The position numbers and the translations under genes are program-made. From Hyaloraphidium curvatum (taxonomy: Eukaryota; Monoblepharomycota; Hyaloraphidiomycetes; Hyaloraphidiales; Hyaloraphidiaceae), in contig JAIVFI010000022.1 of the NCBI GenBank assembly GCA_025558095.1, positions 1 through 64,000 of the forward strand: a DNA stretch of 64,000 nt, read 5' to 3'. Shown piece by piece: positions 9,801 to 20,456 of the stretch (positions are counted from its first letter, which is position 1; every line of letters starts with the position of its first letter). Below the pieces are notes generated by a model, which was not told the origin of the DNA, did not search any database, and was given only the letters and a program-made list of their open reading frames with translations.

Positions 9801-11385
9801 GTCGTCACCGCCGCGAGTTCGTGGTCCGGCTTCAGAAAGGCAGGCGGCCGACCGCGTGCCGTTGACCGGCAGTCGGTGCGGTGGCGCAGCCCGCAACACA
9901 GTGGAGCGCGCTGGCGATGGGAGGGGGCAGCAGCGTGAGGGGGCGAAGTAAACAGACCTCGGGGGCGAAGCGATCGCACTCACTCTTGCCCTGAGAGTGC
10001 TCCCACCATGTTGTAGCTGCATTCACTCGGACCTACAACACGACAATCATCCATCTAGGGTCCCGGCCGATCCAACGGCGTGAAGTGGCGGGAGGGATGA
10101 CTCGTCGTGTCCCCAAAACTCTCCGCAACTATCGTGGCGCTCTTTGGCTGCACGCACTGCTCCGAGCATCGGAACGGGGGCGGCGACTTCAAACCACCTA
10201 CATGCGTGTACTGGCGAAATAGAGGCAACGGTTACCGAGAAAAGGTCGTCCGGAGGACACGTCACAAGTTTTGGTGCATGAAAGCCACCGCTCCAGCCCA
10301 CCACCCTGCCCGAGAACCGGACCGGGCGTTCCTTTCCGGAGTCGCTCTCGGCGGGGAACGGCGGCTGCCGAGGGTGACGACGCGCGGGAAGGCGATGGCG
10401 GGCGGTGCGGCGGCGGGCGGCGCGGGCGCCCGGGGCACTGCGCGCTGCTTCGTGGCGACGGCGGGCGCGGCGAGGCGGGCTGCTAGTGCGTCGGAAGGGT
10501 GCGGAAGATGCGGCGGCCGGGCCGGGAGGAGGGTGACTAAGAGCATGGCCGACCCCTCGTGTGATGCGGTTGAGCGACTAGGCCAATCGGACTTGCCGCC
10601 GGGCCGAAAGCCACTCCGACGCGTCCGTGTGGCTTCCGTGCGTGGACTCCGTGACCGCACGGCAGCGACCGCCCGCCATTGCTGTCCGTTCTCATCACAC
10701 CATTTTGCCTTGTGGATATGTCCGTACTCGCATTCTTGGCGCACTTTCGAGGAGCTCGCCTCCATTGCCGCCAAGGTCGTCCGTGATGCAGATGGTCCTC
10801 GAGGGAACCGAAGTCACAGAGAACCGCCAGCACACCCCGCGGAATGCGAGGACGCTTCCCGACGCCTAGATCGGGTTCAGGTTGAAGTCGCTGTAGTTTG
10901 AATCTGAGGGGCTGGCTCTAAATCTGCACTTCGCGCAGTTTTGGTCCCCCTCGGGCTCTCCAGCCCCGATGTCCGGATTGCGCGGCGCGCCGGCCGAGCC
11001 GCCGCGGCGGTCTCGATGGCGCGGCCCGGAACAGCCGATCCCTGGGCAACGGACCCGCGCCTCCCCTTCTTCCCGCTGGCCTCGGCGGCCCTCCTCTCAC
11101 ACCGCCGGAGCCGTGCCCCACATGCTCGGCATCGTACGGATCGCTGCCGTCGCGCTGGGCTGCCGCGTGCTGCCGCCCTTTCTTTCCTAGGGCGGCACGG
11201 CGGCGGTGGGAGGCGTATCCCGCCGCGTGCACCCCCTCTCGTCCCTCTCCGGCGGCCCCAGCCCGCTCGCCGCCGTCGACTCGCCGCCCTCGACCGCCTA
11301 TTCCCCCTCTCCTTCTCCTCCTCTCCCGTCCTCACCCCGCAAGCTCCTCCTCACCGGCGTGGACCCGCAGAGTGGCGCACGGCCT
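9801..11385. other. Spacer between the two inverted USP copies, no gene seen
   Basis: Sequence between the inverted USP fragments. Frames are short, arginine/alanine-rich and lack domains; I find no convincing gene. Confidence 0.4.
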
Positions 11386-11389
11386 GCAC

Positions 11390-12110
11390 GCCCTCCGACC
11401 CGCGAGCACGCCGCGCGAGTACTCGGACGCCCTCGACGCGCTGCCGCCCGAGCCAAAGGGGCGGTAGAACCTGGCAACACGTGCTGCCGAGCGTGCCGCC
11501 AGCGGGGTGCCCCTCTACGAGCGCAACGCCGCCGCCGAAGGGCCGCCCACCAAGAGCCTGCTGCGCAAGGAGGCCATGGCATTCGCGCTCGGCGCCTTCC
11601 ACCGCGGGCACCCGCTCCCCGCCGGCGACCCCACCCGGCTCGCGGCCCTCGGCCGCCTCTTCACCCTCCTCGCCGCCTCCCCGGTCCTCACCCTGCGCGA
11701 GTTCGGCGAAATCCAGCCGGCGTGGATCCGCAGCAGGACGCGGCCGACTTCATGATGCTGCTCTTGGACCTGGACCAGGTCGAGACGGATGCCCCGGCCG
11801 CGGGGAAGCAGCTCGGCGCGGGGTACCCCACCCGCTGCGGCACTTCAAGGGGCACGCGGTAACGGCGATGCGCTGCGAGGGCGGGTGCGGGGGAACGTCG
11901 AACCACGTCGAGGAGTTCAAGGACCTGTCGCTGCCGTTCCGGGTCGGGGAGCGCCCGCGCACGCCGCCCATGCCGATCCCCGACCCCGGGCGAGTTCTGG
12001 GACAGGGTTCCTCCCGCGGCAGATGCCCCGGGGTCGCCGCCCGGGGGTGGGGGGGAGAGGGAGCCAAATGCGAGCCGCCGTGGGAGGTGCACGAGATCCA
12101 CCTCGAGGGC
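11390..12110 (+). pseudogene. Ubiquitin carboxyl-terminal hydrolase fragment, inverted copy 2
   Basis: Plus-strand pieces in three frames match the same USP: PASTPREYSDALDALPPEPKG (identical to copy 1) then a stop near 11467; EGPPTKSLLRKEAMAFALGA from 11535; QQDAADFMMLLLDLDQVE from 11730 (the QQDA box missing from copy 1); and LRHFKGHAVTAMRCEGGC with EEFKDLSLPF from 11840. The Cys box (NLGNTCF) is destroyed by the shift around 11470-11500. The frame changes near 11467-11507, 11725 and 11825 mark it as a pseudogene. With copy 1 it forms an inverted duplication. Confidence 0.7.
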
Positions 12111-12247
12111 GGGGACAAGAGCGACGGCAACGCGACGGAGCTGGGCACTGAGGGCGGGCTGCTTGCCGAGGAGGGCGCCAAGGCGGCGTGGAAAGGCCGG
12201 TCGGAGAGGACGGAGGCGGGGGAATTACGACGAAGGAGGGGTCAGAC

Positions 12248-12341
12248 GGGAGCGGCGCGGCGGTGGGCTGGAGCGACGCGGCGCGGCGGTGGACGGGAGC
12301 GACGCGGCGCGGCGGTGGACGGGAGCTACGCGGGTGGGGAC
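12248..12341. repeat. Short GC-rich tandem repeat, unit about 26 bp
   Basis: A unit reading GGGAGCGACGCGGCGCGGCG followed by GTGGAC is present about three times (12270-12320), with degenerate copies on both sides. It sits just downstream of the second USP fragment and is a simple tandem array. Confidence 0.6.
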
Positions 12342-12747
12342 GGATTCCCGAACGCAGGTTCTAAACCCGCGCTCTGCGCCGTCCTGCGCCGTCCTGCACC
12401 GTCGCTCCGACCCCGATCGTGGCCCGCAGCCTGCCTTAACGGAGCCGGGAGACACTCTATGTGGGTTAGACCGTCGGGGCGCCGGACCTGCCTGCTGCAG
12501 GAGCGAGGTTGTCGCGCGGCTGCTCGTTGTCCTCGCGGCGGGGGCCTGCTTTGCGGCGACGTGGTGGATGGCCTGCTGATCTTTGTTGCTGTACGCCCTC
12601 CACCAGTCCCATTGGATCCAGTGACGGGGCGGAGAGCTGCCTGAGCCCAGCTCGTCATTACAGGGGAAAGCCCTCTTCCAACGTCTTCTACTCGCTCAAC
12701 CTCCGCAGTCAGCTACACGCTCGCGTCTTCGAATCGCCCTAGTTCAG
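12342..12747. other. Intergenic, no gene seen
   Basis: Nothing recognisable between the tandem repeat and the next gene. A short frame ending LLVVLAAGACFAATWWMAC is hydrophobic but isolated. Confidence 0.35.
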
Positions 12748-13575
12748 ATGCTTCCCTTCGTTGCGTTCGTGGCCGGTCTCGTCGTCGTGGCCGTCGTCTC
12801 CTGGTTCGGCTACCGCCACCTGGCGGTCAGGCGACGTCGCGTTGCGCCTTCCGGCCGCCGCATCGAAGCATTTACGGATGCCGACGGATTTTCTTACCTC
12901 GGGGGCCGTGCCGCGGGCGGGACGCAGTCCGCTCCCGCGTTCTTCGGAGGCGGACCTCGGCCGCCTGCCCGTCGCCGCGCACCGGCCCGCGCCGATGCCG
13001 GTCTCCTCGGCGCCCTGGGACCCGCCCCGCTTGTTCCGCCTGCTCCCGCGCCTCCGCCGTTGGATGTGGCGCCGCCGCCGCCGCCGGTTCCTCAGGCCCA
13101 GCACGACGCCCCGCACCCGGCCCCCGCCGCTGCTGTCCCGCCGGGCGCCGTGGAAAACCCGGACCTCGTCGTCGATGTTCAATACCCTCCTTTTCCCGTC
13201 GTTGATCTACAACCTGCGAGGGCCGCGCAGCCGCCGCAGCCGGTGGTTGACCTCGCTTGGTTAGCCCAGCTTCTGCAGGCCCCTGCTGCTCCGGATGCCG
13301 GAGGGTATGCGCAGCCAGCGCAGGTCGTTCTGGATTTCGACAATCTATTCCTCGGATTGGAGCCCGGTCACCCGATGTTCCCCCCGAACGACCAGATCAA
13401 CGACGACCCCAACCTCGGGATGCTACCCGGGGCGCTCCCGAACGCCGTCGCCGGCATTCATCCGATGGGAGCCCCCATGGTTGCGCACTACGAAGCGGAT
13501 GCGGAAGGCGACTTTGCGGATGCCGTCCAAGGCCGCGATCGCCCTCTTTTGCCGTACACAGGTCGCAAATGGTAA
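12748..13575 (+). CDS. Hypothetical proline-rich single-pass membrane protein
   Basis: A 275-residue frame that opens with an N-terminal hydrophobic segment, LPFVAFVAGLVVVAVVSWFG, followed by basic residues (RHLAVRRRR), as in a signal anchor with the bulk of the protein in the cytosol. The middle is rich in Pro and Ala (PPAPAPPPLDVAPPPPP), and the C-terminal third (VVLDFDNLFLGLEPGHPMFPP) is acidic and less repetitive. No known domain. Codon use is strongly G/C-ending, as in the confirmed genes. It may have another exon after GRKW, which I could not define. Confidence 0.52.
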   Translation: MLPFVAFVAGLVVVAVVSWFGYRHLAVRRRRVAPSGRRIEAFTDADGFSYLGGRAAGGTQSAPAFFGGGPRPPARRRAPARADAGLLGALGPAPLVPPAPAPPPLDVAPPPPPVPQAQHDAPHPAPAAAVPPGAVENPDLVVDVQYPPFPVVDLQPARAAQPPQPVVDLAWLAQLLQAPAAPDAGGYAQPAQVVLDFDNLFLGLEPGHPMFPPNDQINDDPNLGMLPGALPNAVAGIHPMGAPMVAHYEADAEGDFADAVQGRDRPLLPYTGRKW

Positions 13576-14390
13576 GCGTGGAGGTACTTCCCAGACAGGC
13601 TCGACTGACCACTCGTAAAGTAACCACTGCTACGCCACCAACGCCCCGTGCAGCACAACACGGCCGTGCGCAACGTGCATTCGTCTCAACGTGGCCTGCA
13701 TCCCTCCGACGCCAGAGACGCTGAGCAAAAAGCGAAAGCAGACTCGGGAAAATCAGCAGAAGAGACGCAGGGGCTAGGCGCAGTTCGGATAGTTCAGAGT
13801 AGAGTGCTGTGAGAGTGCACAGAGAGCAAGTAGATCGCATCGGATGCTTCAGCGGAAGCGCGTCTCCAGCGCGGAATCCACGTGGGGAAGCGCCAGGCCG
13901 CCGAGGCGCGCGACGTCCATGGCGCGCCCACAGGCTCTGAATCCCCGCAGGCTCCGATTGTAGACTCTTTAGAATGTCATTCGTTCGCTTCGACGTCATT
14001 GGTGGTCGTTTGAGTCTGGGAGGCGCAGCAGCTCTTGGGTGGGCACCCCCGGTCGTCGCCCCTCAAGGACCTGCGCATGACGACGGAAGGGCGACGTGCG
14101 GCGAGCCCGAGAGCGGGAGAGAACACAGCGCAGTCGGCCACTCCCGCCGCACGACGCAGGGGGCCCTGAGAGGCGGCGGCGCCGGCTGTCCCCTGCCCAT
14201 CATGGCTTCGCTCGAGCGCCGCGGGGCGGAGATGCGCGAATCGTTCCCGGAAGAAAAGGTACAGGTAGAGGAGCATCGCAGCCGGTGACGGCGGCCCGCG
14301 GGGCGGTGAGCGGGGCGGCCTTCGCGCGGGGCGGTACGATCGGGGGTCGGCGAGGGCAGAATCGGAACGGCGCGCGATCGCGTCGCGGTG
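13576..14390. other. Mostly non-coding; possible 3' end of the decayed gene at 14.4 kb
   Basis: A minus-strand stretch just below 14417 (DLAGQVALHRDAIARRSDSA) has coding-like codon use and continues the decayed gene to its right. The rest shows no gene. Confidence 0.35.
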
Positions 14391-15250
14391 CAGCGCCACC
14401 TGGCCCGCGAGGTCCATCAGCGCGTCACGGCAGCAGGCGTCGATCGGGCGGGACTAGTCGCAGCCGTCGAGGCCGGCGCGGTTCCGGAGGAGGAGGGAGG
14501 CGAGGCGGCGAGCGCGATGGCGACGCCGCGAGAGATAGGCGGTCGGAGACTTCGGAGACGGCCTGCTCGGACGGTGCCCGCGGCCGCGGCGTCAAAGAGG
14601 AAGGCCAGCAGCACGTTGAGCGTGCCGATGGTGATGATGCGCGAGGCCGGGATGCGGGCCGACGCCCAGGTGCTCACGGCGCCCGTGGCGCCTACGATGG
14701 CGATGCAGAGGAGGTCGGGGAAGCCGGCGCAGGCGCCGCGGGCGTCGCGCAGGAGGCGGCCGGCGGCGAGGTCCGCGGCGTGGGCGCGCAGCCACAGGGG
14801 CAAGGCGACTGCGAACAGCCCGAAGGGGCTCATTGCCGCGCGGCTTCTTGCCCAAAAGGCGGGTCGGCCGACACGTCCTTGCTGCGGTCCTCCGTCGACC
14901 AGCAGCGCGAGGAAAGTGCCCGTAGGGGTCCATTGTCGATCCCGGTCCCGGTCCCGGTCCCTTCGCGGTTGAGAGCAGGACGACGCTTACGACACCGCGA
15001 AGGGCTGCGAGTCCAGATAGAAGACACCGGCACGGCCCACAGCGCCAAGGTCGCCGCCGGCGCGGCCTCGGCCCCCGGCGCCCAGCAGGCGCGTCGTGAA
15101 GAGCTACAACATGAGGGAGAGGCGGCGGCCGAGCGAGCGCGTCGCGTGCCCTTCCCACTCCCGCACCACCTCCTCCGACTCGTACGAACTCGCCAGTGGG
15201 TCGCCTCCGATCTGCCGCGGCGCGAGGCGGGTTCGGGGTGCGGAAAGCGA
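14250..15250 (-). pseudogene. Decayed gene paralogous to 7.6 kb, unknown family
   Basis: Minus-strand pieces with coding-like codon use run in order: DPLASSYESEEVVREWEGHA, LFTTRLLGAGGRG, GVFYLDSQPF, SPFGLFAVALPLWLRAHAAD, FPDLLCIAIVGATGAVSTWA, IITIGTLNVLLAFLFDAA, then ASLLLRNRAGLDGCD and SRPIDACCRDALMDLAGQVA. They are separated by frame changes and by in-frame TAGs (near 15098 and 14445). Some TAGs could be 3' splice sites, so an intron-rich gene is not excluded. Hydrophobic segments suggest a multi-pass membrane protein. The part at 14.75-15.06 kb matches 7.56-7.92 kb in inverted orientation. Confidence 0.4.
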
Positions 15251-15690
15251 GCAAGATGGTCGGGCGGAGGGTTCCGCCTGTCCAACGCGGCCCGGAGCGC
15301 TGCCTAACCCGCCCGAAGGTGAGCGGACGTGGCGAGCTCCCCGAGCAGAGAGCAAAGGCAACTTGATGGCGCGTTGCGTTGCGTGCTCAGACCCTGCGCG
15401 GTGGGCCCTGATCGGTTTTCACATCGAAAGCAAATCAAACTCCCGCTTTCGGCGGATCCAAACCCCACATTGCGGGCGCCGGATGCCGATAAAACCCGCC
15501 ATCGTATCTGTTTCTGGTCTTTCCGGATGATGTCCGGGGATTTCGGCAAGAATACTATTCACCGGCTGAGCTGCAGCCGTGCGCCCGCAACGACTGGCAG
15601 GGACTAGATTTTAAGGCGGGCGTGCAAAGGACCCGACCATGTGCGCTATGATATCTTCAAGGGGCGTATTTCGCTGCACGGGGGCTCGAT
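15251..15690. other. No gene seen
   Basis: A transition between the decayed membrane gene and the desaturase pseudogene. Only short frames. Confidence 0.35.
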
Positions 15691-15699
15691 TTACCCTTG

Positions 15700-16434
15700 C
15701 GACCCTGCTAATGACGGTGCATCCGGTCCGGACCGATCAGGAGGCCGGATTCTTCTACGCCGGCGTCACCCGCCTCGCATTCGTGTTACCTTCGGTTGCA
15801 TCAACTCGCTCACGCACTACCTCGGCGAGGCCACCTACACGGACCGCCTCACCCGTCGCAACCACTTCCTGACCGCCCTGGTGACCGGAGGCAAGGGCTA
15901 CCACAACTTCCCACGAGGTCCCGCACGACTACCCCAACGCGATACGTTGGTGGCATCACGATCCGACCAAGTGGCTCATCCGGGGCGCCGCGGCGCTCGG
16001 CCTGGCGCGTGGGCTCGCTCCGGTCGATGCCGGCGGCTGCGATCCGGAAGGGCGAACTGTTGCAGTTGGAAAGGGAGCTGGCGAAGCAGAAGGCGCAGCT
16101 GAACTACGGAACCGGCAAGGACGAGCTCTTATCGTGGACGTGGCGAGTGTGGGTTCGCTTCGAACGTTGCAGTAATGGCCGCATCGGCTCACCAACGCCT
16201 CTCGCATCCAGTCCAGGCACGGCACATCGAAGGTCGCAAGCTCGTCTGCATCTCATCTACGACGTTGCGGACGTCCTCCAGCACCACTCCGGCGGCTGCC
16301 ACCTCCTCAAGCTCAACGTCGGCCGCGACGCCACGGCGTTGTTCAACGGCGGGGTTTACTTCCACGGCCAGGAGGCGAGGCACCTGTGGCAGTCGCGAGG
16401 GTGCATCCGCCGGTGGGGCCTGATGTGGAGCTGA
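15700..16434 (+). pseudogene. Delta-9 fatty acid desaturase (OLE1 type, with cytochrome b5), 5'-truncated and frameshifted
   Basis: Pieces in several frames spell the C-terminal half of a fungal acyl-CoA delta-9 desaturase: EAGFFYAGVTRLAFVLPSVA, CINSLTHYLGEATYTDRLTR, NHFLTALVTGGKGYHNF, then HEVPHDYPNAIRWWHHDPTK in another frame (the third histidine box HNFHHE is broken at 15909-15915), IRKGELLQLERELAKQKAQL, and a cytochrome b5 tail LIYDVADVLQHHSGGCHLL ... FNGGVYFHGQEARHL. In live enzymes the b5 haem ligands lie in HPGG and H-x-x-A; here the first is HSGG. The N-terminal histidine boxes are absent. It is clearly a dead copy of a lipid-metabolism gene. Confidence 0.82.
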
Positions 16435-16667
16435 TTCGGACGGGAAGCCGACGTCCGCTTGATGGCGGCCTTGAAAGCTTAGATCTTGGCTTGGGGCCGA
16501 CTTCTTGAGGAGTACGAGCTATTAGACATAGTAGCATTTCTCGGCACCGATCCCGTAGACTGACCATCCGTGTGGGGGTCACATCGGAGCTCAAGGCGAA
16601 GCTGGAGATGCGGACGCGTCGTCCGTCCCGTTTCCTTCTCCTCAGTCTGCCCCACCTCCCGCCCCTC

Positions 16668-17657
16668 CCGCCATGCTGGCGACCACGTCGGCCCGCGCCA
16701 ACAGCGCCGCTCCCCCAGCCACGCCGAACCTCGATGCCCCGCTGCCGGTTTCCCCCGGCCGGGCGGCGGCCCTCCTCGCCCGCATTTACCTCCCCCCGAC
16801 TCCCCTCTTCGGCGCCAAGCGCCCGACCGCCGCCTCGTCGTGGTGAGATGGTGGAGGCCGAGCAGGAACGGGTGCGCAACGCCGGGGGCCGCCCGTGCTG
16901 GCCGAGTTTGCGCCGTCGGACCGGGCCGCGGGGCTGCTGGCCGTGGCCACCGCGAATGCGATTATGGTGCTCAAGCGGGATCTTGAGGCGGAGGCGAGGG
17001 CCGAGCAGCCGGGCTCGACGGCGGCGAAGAGTTGCGTTCTTCGTCCGCACGCGTCGGTGACGGGGGTGACGCGTCCTTCACTCCAGCAAGTGGAAGTACG
17101 CGCTCACCAAGGCGTATCAGGCCGGGGGGCACGCCCCGAAACGCGCTGGGACGAGTGGGGTGGACAGGTCGACGCCGAGCCTAGGTGGGTTCTCCTCGGT
17201 CTCGCTCCGCTCGGGATTCTGTCGGCTCGCCCTCTTTCGGCCAGCTGCACGGTCGGCTACGCCTCGTCGGACCTCACCTTCCACCACAGCGAGACGAGCC
17301 GCACGGTTTCGCTGCTGAGAGGCCCCGTGACGGCACTGGCCATCTCGCACGCGCCGGGAACGGTGGAGCACATCAGGTGCCGTCGAGACGCGGGCGTCCT
17401 CTCCATCTTCCTCTTCACCACCACCTCCGCTCCTCCCCACCTCCTCACGTGGCACCGCCTCTCCTCCCCCGCCCTCGCTCTCTCTCGTTCCACTCGCAGC
17501 GCCGGCACCTCCTTCTCTGCAGGTGCGGTGACGGTCGCCTTTTCCCCACCACGGCCCGCTCTCGGTGTGCCACCCCGCCGACTCGCTCTTCAGCCTCCCG
17601 GTGGTGCTCGCCATCCTCGGCTGGCAGAAAGTGGGCGAGGACGGGGAGGGGACGTGA
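16668..17657 (+). pseudogene. Possible broken multi-exon gene, family unknown
   Basis: Coding-like pieces occur in order but not in one frame: ATTSARANSAAPPATPNLDA, AEFAPSDRAAGLLAVATANA, SSKWKYALTKAYQAGGHAPK, then TVGYASSDLTFHHSETSRTV with LLRGPVTALAISHAPGTVEH, and HPADSLFSLPVVLAILGWQK. One likely intron (17188-17242, donor GTGGGT, acceptor GGCCAG) joins two pieces. A stop at about 16844 and shifts near 17050 have no clear splice solution. It may be a real gene with more introns than I can place, or a decayed one. Confidence 0.33.
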
Positions 17658-18032
17658 TTCATGGTGGCCGGGGACAGGGTCGGCGGCCCGTTGGGTACGC
17701 GAGGCTCGTGGCCGACGCGGACCCGAGGCGGCGGAGGGGGACGATGTGGCGCTGGAGATCGAGGCGGCGACGCCCGAGCTGGGGCCGGGGGAGATCCGGA
17801 CGTCGCTCAACTGGGGAGATCCGGAAGTCGCTCAACTCGGGTAGCGGGAGCGCAGAGATCTCGACGCGGCCTCGGCGCCGTTCTTGCAGCTCGGTCACGC
17901 GGCACAGGGGAGCCCATATGTACCGTCAAACAGCAGCAATTCGATATGGCCCTTGCAATTTCAGGACGTGGAAGGTGATGGAATTGTGAGTGGCTTTTGC
18001 CACCGCTGACGACCACCATCTGGCGAGCCACG
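17658..18032. other. Intergenic, no gene seen
   Basis: Upstream region of the zinc-cluster gene. Frames here are Gly/Arg-rich shadows. Confidence 0.35.
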
Positions 18033-19232
18033 ATGAACACTCTGGGCGGCGGCGACGGGGCGCCGGGGCCCTCCCACCTCCGAAACTGGGGCTGCGTTCA
18101 GTGCCGGGAGCGCGAGCGGCGGGGGGGCAAGGGAGTGCCCTGCGATGGCCAGAGGCCCTGCCAGCGGTGCTTCCTCCTTGGCGAGGCGGACTTGTGTCGG
18201 GACGAGGAGGAGCCTCCCGCCGGCCCCCATGACGGTGCTACCTCGGCGGCTATGGTACACGCCGACGCGGAGGACGGGCCCGACGCCGACGAAGAGGACG
18301 GGCCCGACGTGGAGGACGGGCCCGACATGGAGGACGGGCCCGACGCCGACATGGAGGACAACAACGCGGACGCCCTCTTCGCCCCGGCCCCCGACGCGGG
18401 CGGCGCGTGCTGGGCGTGCGATCGAACCGATGTTGAACTTAAACCTAGTTACCGGCGCCCGGACCCGGCCAAATTCCCGGAAACCGCCAAGCGCCTTTGT
18501 TATGGCTGTGTGAAGGGCTTCGACTCGATCTTTACTTCGCAGCCGCCCGATCTTCGCGAGCGTCGGAGTTGCCAGTCGGTGCTCGATCTTCTCCGCCGTC
18601 ATCGTCACGTCACGACCGGAGGGCGTGGCGGAATTCGGGCCGTACTGGCGAACCAGTTCCGCTGCCACGACCACATGGTTCGCGGCGACCGCCGGACTCT
18701 GGCAGAGCTGAGGCAGTCCAAACAGCACTTCGTCTCGTATTTCGCGTACTGGGATCAGGAAACGGGCGAGGCGGTTCTGATCCTCGTCCGCTACAAGTGC
18801 GGCAGGTCCCGTACGGATCTTGACCACCGAAACTTATGGTTGAAGGCGAAGAAGAAGGCCTTGCTCAACGCGAGTGTCGCGCAGAATGCCGCTGACATCG
18901 ACCCGACCTTCTATCCCCCCGATCTCGTCCAGGTACGTTTCGAGGAAGGTGCACACCCGCCTCAGGGCATTTCCTGACAGAATCCCCAGATGCCAGTTCC
19001 CCGACACGCTGCGTCCGACCTCCCCCATGCGCTCGAGGTCGCTACCGCCGTAGAGCAAGTCAGCGTCGCCGATGTCGTGGCGTGTCCTCCCGCCGTGACA
19101 CTGAGTCCCCGGGAGGCGGTGCTGGCTGCACTCGGGACGGCGCTCGGGGCTGCGCTAGGATGCGTTGTGTGGCTTTTGTCCTGCCTCTTTCAGCTTTTGG
19201 AGATTGTTCGGGCCCGATTGCTGGGGAACTAG
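18033..19232 (+). CDS. Zinc-cluster protein with C-terminal membrane segment, two exons
   Basis: Exons 18033-18932 and 18990-19232 join across a 57-nt intron (donor GTACGT, CTGAC branch, acceptor CCCCAG), giving 380 residues. Near the N-terminus lies a six-cysteine cluster: CVQC, 13 residues on a Cys (VPC), five on CQRC, eight on LC, which resembles a widened Zn2Cys6 fungal cluster. It is followed by an acidic repeat of EDGPD (five copies, 18268-18363) and a CWAC...CYGC pair. The middle is a mixed region (SYFAYWDQETGEAVLILVRY). Exon 2 ends with AALGTALGAALGCVVWLLSC, a likely membrane anchor. The zinc binding is inferred from spacing; the role is unknown. A similar membrane-plus-cluster gene lies at 30.85 kb. 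Confidence 0.72.
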
Positions 19233-19396
19233 AGGATCGGGTTCGCAGATCGATCGTCCGGTCCCTCTCCACCCTCGTCCGACCCCTCGTCGGCCCTCCG
19301 CGCCGCCTGCCCGAGCGCGTGTCCAAAAGGGGGCTCCACCCGCTGGGCGCGCCGCGACGAAAAGGGCCGGCGCGAGGGGCCACGACGCCGCCGCGA

Positions 19397-19964
19397 GGAT
19401 GCTGGAGGGGTGGGCCGGGAGCAGGCCGAGCCCCCGCGGCCTGCCCCGCGGCACCCGAGCCCCCGCCGACCGCTCGGACCTCGCCGCCGCCCACCCCGCC
19501 GGGGACTCGATCCCCCCTCCTGCCACGTGCAGCTCCCCACCCTCTTGTCGGAGCTCCCCCGCTCGACGCCGTGCTCTCGCGGTGCTCGGCGTTCGAGCGG
19601 GCGGGTGGGGAGGAGGAGGGTGGCGCTGGCGGAGAGGTTCGCCTCGCTGCAGCACGACGCTGTGGCCGCGGCCTACGCCGGCGAGGTGCGGGCGCTGGAG
19701 GAGGCCCGCGGGAAGCTGGAGGAGACGGAGCATGCGAGGGCGGAGCTCGAGGGGGTGAGGGCGAAGCAGGTGGAGTTAGATGGGCCCCTCGGGCTTCCCA
19801 GATCCGCGGCCGAGGGCGTACTTGCTGCCTGCGGGGAGGCCGAGCGCACGTTGGCCTCCCGCGCGGCGGGGATGGACGCCGAGGCGGCAGTCAACAAACG
19901 CCAGCTGGCCAGCGCGGAGCGCACTGCGGTGCTCGCGGGGGCGCTGATGACCCGCGCGGCGTAG
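19397..19964 (+). pseudogene. Broken coiled-coil protein gene
   Basis: Three frames carry consecutive coding-like pieces: LEGWAGSRPSPRGLPRGTRA, then LPTLLSELP and LDAVLSRCSAFERAGGEEE, then VALAERFASLQHDAVAAAYA continuing as a heptad-like EEARGKLEETEHARAELEGV coiled coil that ends in GALMTRAA. At least two frameshifts (near 19570 and 19620) separate them and no introns explain the shifts. The family is unknown; an annotated gene could start at 19410 and cover the last frame only. Confidence 0.38.
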
Positions 19965-20456
19965 GAGGTGGCTGCGCTGGGGGACGACGGGGCGGCGTCG
20001 GGGAGGGAGCTGGCGGCCGCGGAAGCAAGGACGCGGGGTACCTGAGGGAGCGGGTCGGCACCCTTCACCCGTGATGGGCACCCTGCTGACCTCAGTATCT
20101 CGGTCCGTGCGTTATCTGCGGACAATTCGCCCCGACCTACGCTCTGCCGACCTCATAGACCCGCCTGTCTCGAGCACCTCCGCTTTCACGGCATGCAGCT
20201 CCTAGCCCGCCTCTCGCCCCTCAATACCCCGCGACCGAACCCAACTCCGCCCTCGATCTCCTTACATTGTTCGCTCTCGTTTCGGCGCGGCCGAAGGCAG
20301 CGGACTAGCTCGGCTGCCGACCAGCTTGGATGCGCCGGACCGACATCGGAAGCGGAGGCGGCCAGGGGAGCTGCGAAGAGGCCGGTTAAGCGGGACTGAT
20401 CTGGATGCTCCAGCAGGGGAAGATGCGGCGCAAAAGAAATGTAGTTCTGCCAAAGT
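19965..20456. other. Intergenic, no gene seen
   Basis: No coding pattern or repeat that I can support; the region lies 3' of the orphan gene on the minus strand. Confidence 0.35.
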
